A stretch of 64,000 nucleotides of DNA. Source: Vibrio sp. 10N. Lineage in GTDB: Bacteria > Pseudomonadota > Gammaproteobacteria > Enterobacterales > Vibrionaceae. Below are positions 30,838 through 39,820 of the stretch, piece after piece (position 1 is the stretch's first letter; each line of letters opens with the position of its first letter). The translations under genes and the position numbers were made by a program. Location: NCBI RefSeq assembly GCF_036245475.1, contig NZ_BTPM01000001.1:3162001-3226000 (forward strand). The letters are read 5' to 3'. The notes beneath the pieces are model-generated. The model was not told the origin of the DNA. It worked only from the letters and a program-made list of their open reading frames with translations, and made no database searches.

Positions 30838-33039
30838 ATGCGCCCAAATGTCGCTCGCGTGGCCCTACCGGTACCACTCGACAAACAGTTTGACTACCTT
30901 GTTCCTGCCCATCTATTTCCGGTGGTTGGTGGACGTGTGTCTGTCCCGTTTGGGCCTAAAACCTTAGTGGGCATTGTCATGGCGTTCAGTCATGAGTCTG
31001 AGTTTCCCATCGACAAACTCAAACCAATAAAGGCTGCACTCGACAGCTCACCTGTCTGGCCAAAGCCTCTGTTTGAGTTAATCTCTTGGTGTAGCCTTTA
31101 TTACCAACACCCATTGGGGGATACCTTAAGTAACGCACTTCCCGCTGCGCTTCGCAAAGGTAAACCAGCCGAATTTGCTGCGACCGTTGAATGGCACATC
31201 ACGGAGTCGGGAAAAAACCAGCTTATCTCAGGATTTGGCCGCGCGGTCAAACAGGCCAAAGTCATGCATATGCTTGAAAATGGCCCATGCAGTCACCAAA
31301 CCTTTGTTGATAATGAAGTCAGCACCACCGTACTTAAAACACTGACCGAAAAAGGCTGGATCAGCTCAATAGAAAAACAGACCCAGCCAACTTTATGGCC
31401 AGAGGCGATCTGTAACGATCCGGTTGATCTTCGTTTAAATGCCGAGCAAGCGGTCGCCATCGCCTCCGTCAACAGTCAAACTGAGTTTGGCTGCTATTTG
31501 CTGGAAGGGGTAACCGGCTCAGGTAAGACAGAGGTCTACCTGCAAATGATCAAGCCGGTACTCGAGCGCGGGCAACAAGCTTTGGTACTCGTCCCCGAGA
31601 TTGGTCTGACGCCGCAAACCATCAACCGCTTTCGCAAACGCTTTAATGTCCCCATTGAGGTCATTCACTCAGGGCTGAACGACACCGAGCGTCTCAACGC
31701 TTGGCTGAGTGCTCGTGATAAAGTGGCAGGCATTGTTATCGGTACCCGATCGGCGCTGCTGACGCCGTTTGCTGATCTTGGCATCATTATTGTTGATGAA
31801 GAACACGACACCTCATACAAACAGCAAGATAGCCTGCGCTATCATGCGCGTGATGTGGCAGTGATGCGTGCCAACAAAGAGCAAATCCCGATTATTTTAG
31901 GCTCGGCAACACCTTGTATCGAAACGCTGCAAAACGCATTAGCCGGCAAGTATCATCATTTGATCCTCAGCCAGCGCGCGGGACTCGCCGTTCCGACCAC
32001 CAATAAAGTGATAGATGTAAAAGGTCAGTTTCTCGAAGCCGGACTCTCGGCACCGCTTATCGCCGAACTGCGTCGCCATCTGGAAGCGGGTAATCAGGTG
32101 ATGCTATTCCTCAACCGCCGCGGCTTTAGCCCTGCACTGATGTGCCATGAGTGTGGTTGGACCGCAGAGTGTCATCGCTGTGATGCGTACTACACCTATC
32201 ACCAATCGAGTAACGAAATTCGCTGCCATCATTGTGGCTCACAGCGCCCTATCGTTCATCAGTGTGAAGGGTGTGGCTCACACCAGTTAGTGACTGTAGG
32301 CGTTGGTACCGAGCAGTTGGAAGCTCAGCTAGAAAGTCTATTTCCTGAATACAATACCATTCGCATTGACCGCGATAGCACCAGACGTAAAGGCAGCCTT
32401 GAGGCCGCGTTAGACGCCATCAAGAAAAACGAATATCAAATTCTAATCGGTACACAAATGCTGGCGAAAGGGCATCATTTTCCCAACGTCACTCTCGTCG
32501 CCCTATTGGATGTCGATGGTTCGCTGTACAGCAGTGACTTTAGAGCCTCTGAACGACTTGCTCAGCTATTTATTCAAGTTGCCGGACGTGCGGGTCGCGC
32601 CAGTAAACCTGGTGAAGTCCTGCTGCAAACACATCACCCAGAAGATCCGCTTCTGCAAAGCTTATTACACAAAGACTATCGACACTTTGCCGAAACGGTC
32701 ATTGAGGAACGTAAGCTTGCTAAACTGCCACCGTTTAGCTTTTTGACCTTGGTACGCGCTGAAGCCAATAACAGCAACGAAGTGGAAAACTTTTTAAGAC
32801 AAGTGCGCTATTCTTTGGAAGCTCACCCATTATTTGACAACGCATGCATGGTACTCGGCCCTACTCCAGCTCCAATCGCAAAACGCGCCGGAAAAGCGCG
32901 CTGGCAACTGATGCTGCAAGTACCCTCTAGGCCTCAAATGCAAAAGATCATCAGCGCAGCGAAGCCTGTCATTGCCCAGTTGCCGCTGGCAAAAAAAGTA
33001 CGCTGGTCACTGGATATAGAGCCACAAGATCTTAGCTAG
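30838..33039 (+). CDS. priA: Primosomal protein N' (replication restart helicase PriA)
   Basis: PriA recognises stalled forks and loads the replisome. An N-terminal fork-binding domain (MRPNVARVALPVPLDKQFDY) precedes the helicase. Walker A is GVTGSGKTEVYL and the DEAH box is VDEEHD. A zinc-binding insert has cysteine pairs in CHECGWTAECHRC, RCHHCG and CEGCGS. The length of 733 aa is normal. The order rpmE-priA-cytR-ftsN is conserved in vibrios. Confidence 0.98.
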   Translation: MRPNVARVALPVPLDKQFDYLVPAHLFPVVGGRVSVPFGPKTLVGIVMAFSHESEFPIDKLKPIKAALDSSPVWPKPLFELISWCSLYYQHPLGDTLSNALPAALRKGKPAEFAATVEWHITESGKNQLISGFGRAVKQAKVMHMLENGPCSHQTFVDNEVSTTVLKTLTEKGWISSIEKQTQPTLWPEAICNDPVDLRLNAEQAVAIASVNSQTEFGCYLLEGVTGSGKTEVYLQMIKPVLERGQQALVLVPEIGLTPQTINRFRKRFNVPIEVIHSGLNDTERLNAWLSARDKVAGIVIGTRSALLTPFADLGIIIVDEEHDTSYKQQDSLRYHARDVAVMRANKEQIPIILGSATPCIETLQNALAGKYHHLILSQRAGLAVPTTNKVIDVKGQFLEAGLSAPLIAELRRHLEAGNQVMLFLNRRGFSPALMCHECGWTAECHRCDAYYTYHQSSNEIRCHHCGSQRPIVHQCEGCGSHQLVTVGVGTEQLEAQLESLFPEYNTIRIDRDSTRRKGSLEAALDAIKKNEYQILIGTQMLAKGHHFPNVTLVALLDVDGSLYSSDFRASERLAQLFIQVAGRAGRASKPGEVLLQTHHPEDPLLQSLLHKDYRHFAETVIEERKLAKLPPFSFLTLVRAEANNSNEVENFLRQVRYSLEAHPLFDNACMVLGPTPAPIAKRAGKARWQLMLQVPSRPQMQKIISAAKPVIAQLPLAKKVRWSLDIEPQDLS

Positions 33040-33103
33040 CCTCAAAATTTAGGGTTAGACACGTGGTGAAAAGGTTAATGACAAAACCATAAGCGCCTTT
33101 AGT

Positions 33104-33119
33104 TGTGATATGCTTCACA
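33104..33119. promoter_or_regulatory. CRP site upstream of cytR
   Basis: TGTGATATGCTTCACA is a perfect TGTGA-n6-TCACA palindrome, about 210 bp before the cytR start in the 291-bp priA-cytR spacer. CytR acts jointly with CRP, and cytR autoregulation by CRP/CytR is known in E. coli. Confidence 0.7.
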
Positions 33120-33330
33120 ATTACATTGCAAATTCTGTTAATCAGGCCGTAACTTTCATTCGAGAAATGAATAATATTTAGTATTAGTTCATGATTGTAA
33201 AAATAGATATTACAAATCTATTTACTAGATAAATTAATCATTTAACACAAGAATAACCCAAAGGGACTGATAACAATAAATAATAGAACTTCCCGATAGG
33301 TTCAGACTTAAAAAGAGAGGACACACGTTT

Positions 33331-34338
33331 ATGGCGACAATGAAGGATGTTGCCCAGCTTGCAGGCGTCTCAACGGCTACGGTATCGAGAGCTTTGATGA
33401 ATCCGGAAAAAGTCTCATCTTCTACCCGTAAACGTGTGGAAGATGCTGTTTTGGAAGCTGGTTATTCGCCCAATTCACTCGCACGCAATCTTCGCAGAAA
33501 TGAATCCAAAACCATAGTGACGATTGTTCCTGACATTTGCGACCCTTATTTTTCCGAGATCATTCGCGGCATTGAAGATGCAGCCATGGAGCATGGGTAT
33601 CTTGTGCTACTCGGAGACAGCGGTCAGTCGAAAAAACGTGAAACCTCCTTTGTAAACCTTGTGTTTACCAAGCAAGCTGACGGCATGCTATTGCTCGGCA
33701 CCAATCTTCCATTTGATATCAGTAAGCCAGAGCAAAAAAATCTGCCTCCGATTGTAATGGCATGTGAATTCGCGCCTGAGCTCGAACTGCCGACCGTGCA
33801 TATTGATAACCTGACTTCAGCCTTTGAAGCGGTGAACTACCTTTCCAATCTAGGCCACAAACGAATTGCACAAATAGCCGGTCCAGACACCGCGTTTCTG
33901 TGTCGCTTTAGACAGCAGGGGTATCAGCAGGCACTGCGCCGCGCCGGATTACCAATGAACCCTGCCTACACCGTGAAAGGTGACTTTACGTTTGAAGCCG
34001 GTGCACGATTGGTTCGCACTCTCCTCGCCCTGCCAGAGCCGCCAACAGCCATCTTCTGTCACAATGACGTGATGGCCATTGGTGCAATGCAAGAGGCTAA
34101 GAAACTCGGCCTACGTGTCCCTCAAGACTTATCCGTTGTTGGCTTTGATGACATCCAATTCGCACAGTACTGCGATCCACCACTCACCACCGTGTCTCAA
34201 CCGCGCTATGAGATCGGCCGCCAAGCCATGTATATGATGCTTGAAGTGCTCAAAGGCGCAGATGTTCGAGCTGGTTCGCGCTTATTGGATACCGAACTTG
34301 TGATCCGCGACAGTGCGGCTCCTCCAAGAATCCTTTAG
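33331..34338 (+). CDS. cytR: Nucleoside-responsive LacI-family repressor CytR
   Basis: CytR represses nucleoside uptake and catabolism genes together with CRP, and in V. cholerae also affects competence. The N-terminal helix-turn-helix MKDVAQLAGVSTATVSRALM is a LacI-family signature. A hinge helix (YSPNSLARNLRR) and a periplasmic-binding-protein-like core follow (IVPDICDPYFSEIIRGIEDA). The length of 335 aa is typical. The start has AGAGAGGA upstream. It precedes ftsN, as in E. coli. Confidence 0.93.
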   Translation: MATMKDVAQLAGVSTATVSRALMNPEKVSSSTRKRVEDAVLEAGYSPNSLARNLRRNESKTIVTIVPDICDPYFSEIIRGIEDAAMEHGYLVLLGDSGQSKKRETSFVNLVFTKQADGMLLLGTNLPFDISKPEQKNLPPIVMACEFAPELELPTVHIDNLTSAFEAVNYLSNLGHKRIAQIAGPDTAFLCRFRQQGYQQALRRAGLPMNPAYTVKGDFTFEAGARLVRTLLALPEPPTAIFCHNDVMAIGAMQEAKKLGLRVPQDLSVVGFDDIQFAQYCDPPLTTVSQPRYEIGRQAMYMMLEVLKGADVRAGSRLLDTELVIRDSAAPPRIL

Positions 34339-34419
34339 TTGGCACGATACTGACTTGCAACTTGACCTTGCGGTATTTACCATGAGGTCAGTGAGTTATT
34401 TCAATCAGAACCAATCTAA

Positions 34420-34968
34420 GTGGCAAACCGAGACTATGTAAGACGGGGCAAAGGCACTGGCCGTCGCCCTGCAAAAAAGAAGACTTCCGGTAAGAAACCC
34501 TGGCGCAGTGGCTTGCTAGCGATTTTGCTCGCCAGTGGGTTTGGTTACGGGCTGTATACGCTAAGTAACGATCCGGAACCATCAAAGCCACAGCCGACGG
34601 TAACTAAACCAGCCCCAAAGCCGAAACCAAAGCCGGCGAAACCCATTCCACCACCACCTGAAGAAAAGTGGGACTACGTGGAAACCTTACCAAAGCGTGA
34701 GGTTGAGGTGAAAGCCAAAGAGCAAGTGGTTTCTAAGATCCCTTACATCATGCAGTGCGGCGCGTACAAAACGCTAGCACAGGCGGAAGCTCGTAAGTTG
34801 GACATTGCCTTCCAAGGGATCTCCAGCCAAATTCGCAAGAAAGAAAATAGTAGTTGGTTTAGAGTCGTACTCGGCCCATACAAGCTCAAGCGCGATGCTG
34901 AGCGCGATAAGCATAAGTTGCAGCGCGCTAAGATTGAACCTTGTGCAATTTGGAAGGAAACGCAGTAG
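34420..34968 (+). CDS. ftsN: Cell division protein FtsN
   Basis: FtsN triggers septal peptidoglycan synthesis. A basic cytoplasmic N-terminus (MANRDYVRRGKGTGRRPAKKK), one membrane helix (about 31-48), a proline- and lysine-rich periplasmic linker (about 50-85) and a C-terminal SPOR domain (about 105-182, YIMQCGAYKTLAQAEARK) are visible. The start is GTG with only a weak TAAG upstream. At 182 aa it is shorter than the E. coli protein. Confidence 0.93.
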   Translation: MANRDYVRRGKGTGRRPAKKKTSGKKPWRSGLLAILLASGFGYGLYTLSNDPEPSKPQPTVTKPAPKPKPKPAKPIPPPPEEKWDYVETLPKREVEVKAKEQVVSKIPYIMQCGAYKTLAQAEARKLDIAFQGISSQIRKKENSSWFRVVLGPYKLKRDAERDKHKLQRAKIEPCAIWKETQ

Positions 34969-34999
34969 CATCTCACCATTCCATGCCCTCACACGATTC

Positions 35000-35122
35000 C
35001 GTCATCTTCACACCCAATCCGTCATCTTCACGAAAGTGAAGATCTCCTGAAGCGCTTGACTCACTCAAATCAATCGAGTTTGCTAGGCGCTGTGGGAGAT
35101 CTCCTTTTTCAAGGAGATGACG
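35000..35122. repeat. Palindromic intergenic repeat, copy 3 (T-type) with duplicated left edge
   Basis: The core runs 35020-35122: left hairpin CATCTTCAC-GAAA-GTGAAGAT, right hairpin ATCTCCTT-TTTC-AAGGAGAT. Its first 12 bases, CGTCATCTTCAC, are also present at 35000-35011, a 20-bp tandem duplication of the edge. Confidence 0.85.
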
Positions 35123-35235
35123 ATATACTGTGATGATATTTTGTGGTTCTTGTAGAGGCTATTTTTCTCGCCCCCTAAGCCAAACTTTTCCCTAGGGCCT
35201 AGGACCATGTTTTCCCTAGAACCGCCCTTACCTCC

Positions 35236-35264
35236 CTTGAATTCCATTCCTCTCGTCCACATAT
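35236..35264 (+). promoter_or_regulatory. Heat-shock (sigma-32) promoter of hslVU
   Basis: CTTGAA (35236-35241), a 15-nt spacer and CCACATAT (35257-35264) match the sigma-32 consensus CTTGAA / CCCCATNT with one mismatch among the defined bases. It is placed about 40 bp before the hslV start codon. Confidence 0.7.
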
Positions 35265-35305
35265 CCATTTCATAACCAAATTAAAACCAATAAGAGGCAA
35301 ACGTC

Positions 35306-35836
35306 GTGACTACTATTGTATCTGTACGTCGTAACAACAAAGTCGTGATCGCGGGTGATGGACAAGTATCCCTGGGCAACACCGTAATGAAAGGCAATGC
35401 CCGTAAGGTTCGTAGACTGTACAACAACCAAGTACTGGCTGGCTTTGCTGGCGGCACGGCCGATGCGTTTACTCTGTTTGAACGCTTCGAAAGCAAATTA
35501 CAAATGCACCAAGGCCACCTAACCAAAGCGGCCGTCGAGCTTGCTAAAGATTGGCGTAGCGACCGTGCGCTTCGCAAGTTAGAGGCGTTGTTAGCAGTAG
35601 CGGATGAAACCGCTTCGCTTATTATCACAGGTAACGGTGACGTGGTTCAGCCTGAAAATGATTTGATTGCTATTGGCTCAGGTGGCAACTTTGCTCAAGC
35701 CGCTGCCACTGCACTGCTGGAAAATACCGAATTAGATGCACGCGAAATCGCAGAGAAAGCCCTTAAGATTGCTGGCGATATTTGTGTGTTCACTAACCAT
35801 CACCACACTATTGAAGAACTAGAAAGCGACGCGTGA
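35306..35836 (+). CDS. hslV: ATP-dependent protease peptidase subunit HslV
   Basis: HslV is the proteasome-like threonine peptidase that works with HslU. After removal of the initiator Met, Thr2 of MTTIVSVRR is the nucleophile; the [14 protein letters not shown] segment is typical. The start is GTG at 35306 behind AAGAGG. Total length is 176 aa. It is followed after 52 nt by hslU and preceded by a heat-shock promoter. Confidence 0.98.
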   Translation: MTTIVSVRRNNKVVIAGDGQVSLGNTVMKGNARKVRRLYNNQVLAGFAGGTADAFTLFERFESKLQMHQGHLTKAAVELAKDWRSDRALRKLEALLAVADETASLIITGNGDVVQPENDLIAIGSGGNFAQAAATALLENTELDAREIAEKALKIAGDICVFTNHHHTIEELESDA

Positions 35837-35888
35837 TCCTCGCGCTCCAAAAACCAAATAGTGTCTGATTTTTTGTAAGGAATTGATT

Positions 35889-37223
35889 ATGTCTGAGATG
35901 ACTCCTCGCGAGATTGTTCATGAGTTAAACCGCCACATCATTGGCCAAGACAAAGCAAAACGCTCTGTCGCTATCGCGCTGCGTAACCGCTGGCGTCGAA
36001 TGCAGCTTGAAGAAAGCCTGCGCGTTGAAGTATCACCAAAAAACATCCTGATGATTGGTCCAACGGGTGTTGGTAAAACCGAAATCGCTCGTCGCCTAGC
36101 CAAGCTTGCCAATGCGCCGTTTATCAAGGTTGAAGCGACGAAATTCACCGAAGTGGGCTATGTCGGTAAGGAAGTGGAAACTATCATCCGCGATCTGACC
36201 GATGTTGCTATCAAGATGACCCACCAGCAAGAAATGGAAAAAGTAAAATTCCGCGCCGAAGAGCAAGCGGAAGAGCGCATTCTTGATGCCCTACTTCCTC
36301 CAGCTCGCGACGCTTGGGGTCAGAATGAGCAGCAAGATGACTCATCGTCTAACACCCGCCAAATCTTCCGTAAAAAGCTACGCGAAGGTAAGCTCGATGA
36401 CAAAGAGATCGACATCGAAACCGCAGCGCCGCAAATGGGTGTAGAAATCATGGCACCTCCTGGCATGGAAGAGATGACCAACCAGCTGCAAAGCATGTTC
36501 CAAAACCTGGGCGGTGACACCAAGAAAAAGCGCAAACTGAAAATCAAAGATGCCTTTAAAGCATTGACTGAAGAAGAAGCGGCCAAACTGGTTAACCAAG
36601 AAGAGCTAAAAGAGCAAGCGATCTACAACGTTGAGAACAACGGCATCGTATTTATCGATGAGATCGACAAAATCTGTAAGCGTGGTGAAGCATCAGGCCC
36701 TGACGTATCGCGTGAAGGTGTGCAACGCGACTTGCTGCCGCTGATTGAAGGCAGCACCGTTTCAACCAAACACGGCATGGTGAAAACAGACCATATCTTG
36801 TTTATTACTTCTGGTGCGTTCCAAGTGGCTAAGCCATCGGATCTTATTCCAGAGCTACAAGGCCGCCTACCAATTCGTGTTGAGCTAGAAGCACTGAGCA
36901 GCGATGACTTCAAACGTATCCTCACTGAGCCTAAAGCATCCCTGACAGAGCAATACATTGCGCTGATGAAGACCGAAGAGGTTGATGTGGAGTTCACTAC
37001 CGATGGTATCCAACAAATCGCGGATGCTGCGTGGACGGTCAACGAAACGACTGAGAACATCGGTGCACGTCGCCTTCACACCGTAATGGAGCGTCTAATG
37101 GACGAGATTTCATTTGAAGCGACCGACAAACCTGGTTCTAAGCTGGTGATTGACTCTGGCTATGTGAAATCGAAATTAGGTGAGTTTGTTGAAGATGAGG
37201 ACTTGAGTCGCTTTATTCTTTAA
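35889..37223 (+). CDS. hslU: ATP-dependent protease ATPase subunit HslU
   Basis: HslU is the AAA+ unfoldase of the HslUV protease. Walker A is [15 protein letters not shown], Walker B is FIDEIDK, and the I-domain (about 110-245) lies between them. The C-terminal tail DEDLSRFIL is the part that inserts into HslV. I chose the ATG at 35889 ([10 protein letters not shown], 444 aa) with AAGGA upstream; the TTG two codons earlier is less likely. Confidence 0.98.
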   Translation: MSEMTPREIVHELNRHIIGQDKAKRSVAIALRNRWRRMQLEESLRVEVSPKNILMIGPTGVGKTEIARRLAKLANAPFIKVEATKFTEVGYVGKEVETIIRDLTDVAIKMTHQQEMEKVKFRAEEQAEERILDALLPPARDAWGQNEQQDDSSSNTRQIFRKKLREGKLDDKEIDIETAAPQMGVEIMAPPGMEEMTNQLQSMFQNLGGDTKKKRKLKIKDAFKALTEEEAAKLVNQEELKEQAIYNVENNGIVFIDEIDKICKRGEASGPDVSREGVQRDLLPLIEGSTVSTKHGMVKTDHILFITSGAFQVAKPSDLIPELQGRLPIRVELEALSSDDFKRILTEPKASLTEQYIALMKTEEVDVEFTTDGIQQIADAAWTVNETTENIGARRLHTVMERLMDEISFEATDKPGSKLVIDSGYVKSKLGEFVEDEDLSRFIL

Positions 37224-37244
37224 TTAAATACTGACCCGATCTAA

Positions 37245-37269
37245 AACGGCGCTCCACTTGAGCGCCGTT
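37245..37269 (+). terminator. Terminator of hslVU
   Basis: AACGGCGCTC and GAGCGCCGTT pair perfectly around a 5-nt loop. Only a short AT-rich stretch follows, so strength is uncertain. Confidence 0.75.
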
Positions 37270-37309
37270 CGAATTTAAACTTAGACAATTGATTCATCTC
37301 TCCACGCTT

Positions 37310-37517
37310 ACCGTCATCTCCCAACTCCCGTCATCTCCCAACTCCCGTCATCTCCCAACTCCCGTCATCTCCTTGAAAAAGGAGATCTCACTCCGCGCAT
37401 ACCAAACCCCAAAGTGAACACCCAGAGTCACCACACTCACTCCAGCACACGTTACTTACAAGTTTCAGTATGCTTGGTCACTCGCTTTGGAAGATCTTCA
37501 CTTTCGTGAAGATGACA
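37310..37517. repeat. Palindromic intergenic repeat, copy 4 (T-type) with tandem 17-bp edge units
   Basis: The core spans 37363-37517: left hairpin ATCTCCTT-GAAA-AAGGAGAT, right hairpin ATCTTCAC-TTTC-GTGAAGAT, with the internal box GTCACTCGCT. It is preceded by three 17-bp units CCCGTCATCTCCCAACT (37310-37326, 37327-37343, 37344-37360), each an amplified copy of the element edge. Confidence 0.85.
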
Positions 37518-37595
37518 TAGCTTTTTAGTGATGAAGTTCTTTAAGAATAAAAATCTCTGATAACAATATTCTCGATTGAAAGTCGACAATAGCAA

Positions 37596-37886
37596 TCACC
37601 ACAAATCTGTAGTCAGGTCTCGCCAGTAAGGGTTATGACTTGTTACTAACTCATTTTTCCAGGCACGATTCCAATGCTTCAGCTGTTTTTCACGCGCTAT
37701 TGCTTCTTCCATACAATCAAACAGCTCGTAATGCACCAACTGACTAACATTGTATTTCTTTACAAATCCACCCGTCACACCGTGCCTATGCTTCCACATA
37801 CGCTGTTGTAGGTTTGACGTGACTCCTATGTAGATAACGCCTCGTCCCTTTGATGTCGTAATATACACGCATGGCTGCTTTGTCAT
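37596..37886 (-). CDS. GIY-YIG domain protein (UPF0213/YhbQ-like), 96 aa
   Basis: A stand-alone GIY-YIG nuclease-fold protein. The motif appears as CVYITTS...GVIYIGVTSNLQQRM, with the conserved Arg in the second helix and Glu in EEAIAREKQLKHW. The short length is typical of the YhbQ/UPF0213 group, whose members have been linked to DNA nicking or repair but are poorly characterised. It lies alone, directly after repeat copy 4 and convergent with hslU. Confidence 0.85.
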   Translation of the reverse strand: MTKQPCVYITTSKGRGVIYIGVTSNLQQRMWKHRHGVTGGFVKKYNVSQLVHYELFDCMEEAIAREKQLKHWNRAWKNELVTSHNPYWRDLTTDLW

Positions 37887-38082
37887 ATCTAGTCCCTTTT
37901 TATTCTTTGATAGGATTCAAATGGACTCATGCTATACGTTTGCCGCCAGTAGATTTTCAGCGCACTTCACACATCCCTCAATATCATACTAATCCCATAC
38001 TAAAACCATATTTAGTGTGCGTGTTTAGCCACTTCCCATTTTGCCGTATACTTACTTCAAACAGTTAATTCGTAGCGTAATA

Positions 38083-39000
38083 ATGACTTCTTCTTTTCGT
38101 ATTTGGCTCGATGCCGCAAGACCCAAAACACTGCCGCTGGCGCTGGTTTCTATCATCACCGGCAGTGCCCTAGCGTTTTCCAAAGGCGAGATGTCATGGA
38201 GTGTGGCGCTGCTCGCGCTGCTGACAGCAACTTTGCTGCAAATCCTATCCAACCTCGCCAATGACTACGGTGATGCCGTAAAAGGCACCGACAATGAGCA
38301 CAGACTCGGGCCAATGCGCGCGATTCAATCTGGAGAGGTATCACAGCAAGGGATGAAAAAAGCCATCATCCTGAATGTGGTTCTGACCATCGCATCCGGA
38401 CTATTTTTGGTGCTGCATTCGCTCGAATCGCTGCAAAACATCCTCGCTTTTATTGGCCTTGGCATACTTGCCATCGCTGCGGCTATCGCCTACACCGTTG
38501 GCAACAAACCTTATGGCTATGTCGGGCTTGGTGATATTTCAGTGTTCATCTTCTTTGGTTTGCTTGGTGTGTCAGGCACTTATTTCCTTCATACCGGCCA
38601 CTTAGACACACTGCTGTTTTTACCTGCCATTGGCTGTGGATTACTTGCCGTCGCAGTCCTTAACGTCAATAACATGCGCGATATCGAAAACGACAGCGCT
38701 TGCGGAAAACGTACCGTGGCCGTTCGCCTTGGTGAGCGCAAAGCCAAGCTGTATCACTTCGCCTTACTTGCTGTCGCGGTGAGTGCGTTTGCGATATACC
38801 TGTCACTGCAGCAGTCACCGCTTTGGATAAGTCTGCCTTTTGTACTGAGCTTGGTAGCTGTCATCAAACACGGTACTGCGGTATGGCAGACCACACAGCC
38901 AGCACAGATCGCCCCAATGATGCCTATTGTGGTTAAGTGCTCATTAGTCACCAACATCTTGTTTTCTGGTGTGGTTATAGCTCAAACTCTGATCACTTAA
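38083..39000 (+). CDS. menA: 1,4-dihydroxy-2-naphthoate polyprenyltransferase
   Basis: MenA is a membrane UbiA-family prenyltransferase that makes demethylmenaquinone. The aspartate-rich motifs are NDYGDAVKGTD and DIENDSACGKRT, and about eight hydrophobic helices follow. I chose the ATG at 38083 (MTSSFRIWLDAARPKTLPLA, 305 aa); the TTG at 38041 adds an unlikely leader. It is followed by rraA, as in E. coli. Confidence 0.95.
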   Translation: MTSSFRIWLDAARPKTLPLALVSIITGSALAFSKGEMSWSVALLALLTATLLQILSNLANDYGDAVKGTDNEHRLGPMRAIQSGEVSQQGMKKAIILNVVLTIASGLFLVLHSLESLQNILAFIGLGILAIAAAIAYTVGNKPYGYVGLGDISVFIFFGLLGVSGTYFLHTGHLDTLLFLPAIGCGLLAVAVLNVNNMRDIENDSACGKRTVAVRLGERKAKLYHFALLAVAVSAFAIYLSLQQSPLWISLPFVLSLVAVIKHGTAVWQTTQPAQIAPMMPIVVKCSLVTNILFSGVVIAQTLIT

Positions 39001-39079
39001 TTGAGCCTTGTCATTGCATTGACCTATTCAACCGATATACTCGATTTATCCCTTTTGAAAACTGCATAGAAGAGCCGCC

Positions 39080-39598
39080 ATGGAATACAGTACTTCAGCC
39101 CTATGTGATATCTACCTAGATCAAGTAGATGTTGTCGAGCCAATGTTTAGCAATTTTGGCGGCAGAGCCTCATTTGCAGGTCAAGTGACTTCCGTAAAAT
39201 GCTTTGAAGATAACGGTGTGATACGCGATATTTTAGAGCAAGACGGCGTGGGTCGCGTTCTGCTGATTGATGGCGGTGGTTCACTACGAAAAGCCCTTAT
39301 TGATGCGGAAATCGCTCAATTGGCCGAGGACAACGAGTGGGAAGGCATTATTGTCTACGGCTGCATTCGAGAAGTCGACGAGCTTGAAGACATGAATTTA
39401 GGCATTCAAGCGCTGGCCTCAATTCCCGTGGGCGCCGCTATTTCAGATGTGGGTGAAGTGGATGTGCCAGTGAACTTTGGTGGCGTGACCTTTTTGCCAG
39501 AAGACTACGTGTATGCCGACAACACTGGCATCATCTTGTCACAAGAGCCACTTGATGTGAGCTTTGATGAAGAAGAAGCGGAAGACACCGAAGAGTGA
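39080..39598 (+). CDS. rraA: Regulator of ribonuclease E activity A
   Basis: RraA binds RNase E and inhibits mRNA decay. The protein contains the conserved [18 protein letters not shown] and [13 protein letters not shown] segments of the trimeric fold. At 172 aa it is slightly longer than the E. coli protein because of an acidic tail ([11 protein letters not shown]). It marks the end of the conserved block; the polysaccharide locus starts beyond it. Confidence 0.95.
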   Translation: MEYSTSALCDIYLDQVDVVEPMFSNFGGRASFAGQVTSVKCFEDNGVIRDILEQDGVGRVLLIDGGGSLRKALIDAEIAQLAEDNEWEGIIVYGCIREVDELEDMNLGIQALASIPVGAAISDVGEVDVPVNFGGVTFLPEDYVYADNTGIILSQEPLDVSFDEEEAEDTEE

Positions 39599-39636
39599 TA
39601 GTTAAAAACATCACTAAAGCCCCCTCCTAAAACGAC

Positions 39637-39755
39637 CATTATCCCCTTGAGTTTACCGTCATCCCCTTGAAAAAGGGGATCTTTCCCAGCGAGTGATTCG
39701 AACAATTTAAGTACAATACTCGCGGATGGAGATCCTCACTTTCGTGAGGATGACG
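39637..39755. repeat. Palindromic intergenic repeat, copy 5 (C-type) with partial edge duplication
   Basis: The core runs 39657-39755: left hairpin ATCCCCTT-GAAA-AAGGGGAT, right hairpin ATCCTCAC-TTTC-GTGAGGAT, outer ends CGTCATCC/GGATGACG. A degenerate copy of the left arm, ATTATCCCCTTGAG, lies 20 bp upstream. Confidence 0.85.
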
Positions 39756-39820
39756 TATTTATTTTGAGGCTGGCTGCAATAAAGTTTAAATTCTAATCAT
39801 TAAAAAGTGATGTACTTCGA

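Noticed and set aside
36623..37060. 145-aa minus-strand frame inside hslU
   Set aside because: Reverse-frame shadow of a highly conserved gene.
37310..37380. CRISPR-like short tandem array
   Set aside because: The 17-bp units are directly adjacent without spacers and derive from the edge of the palindromic repeat.
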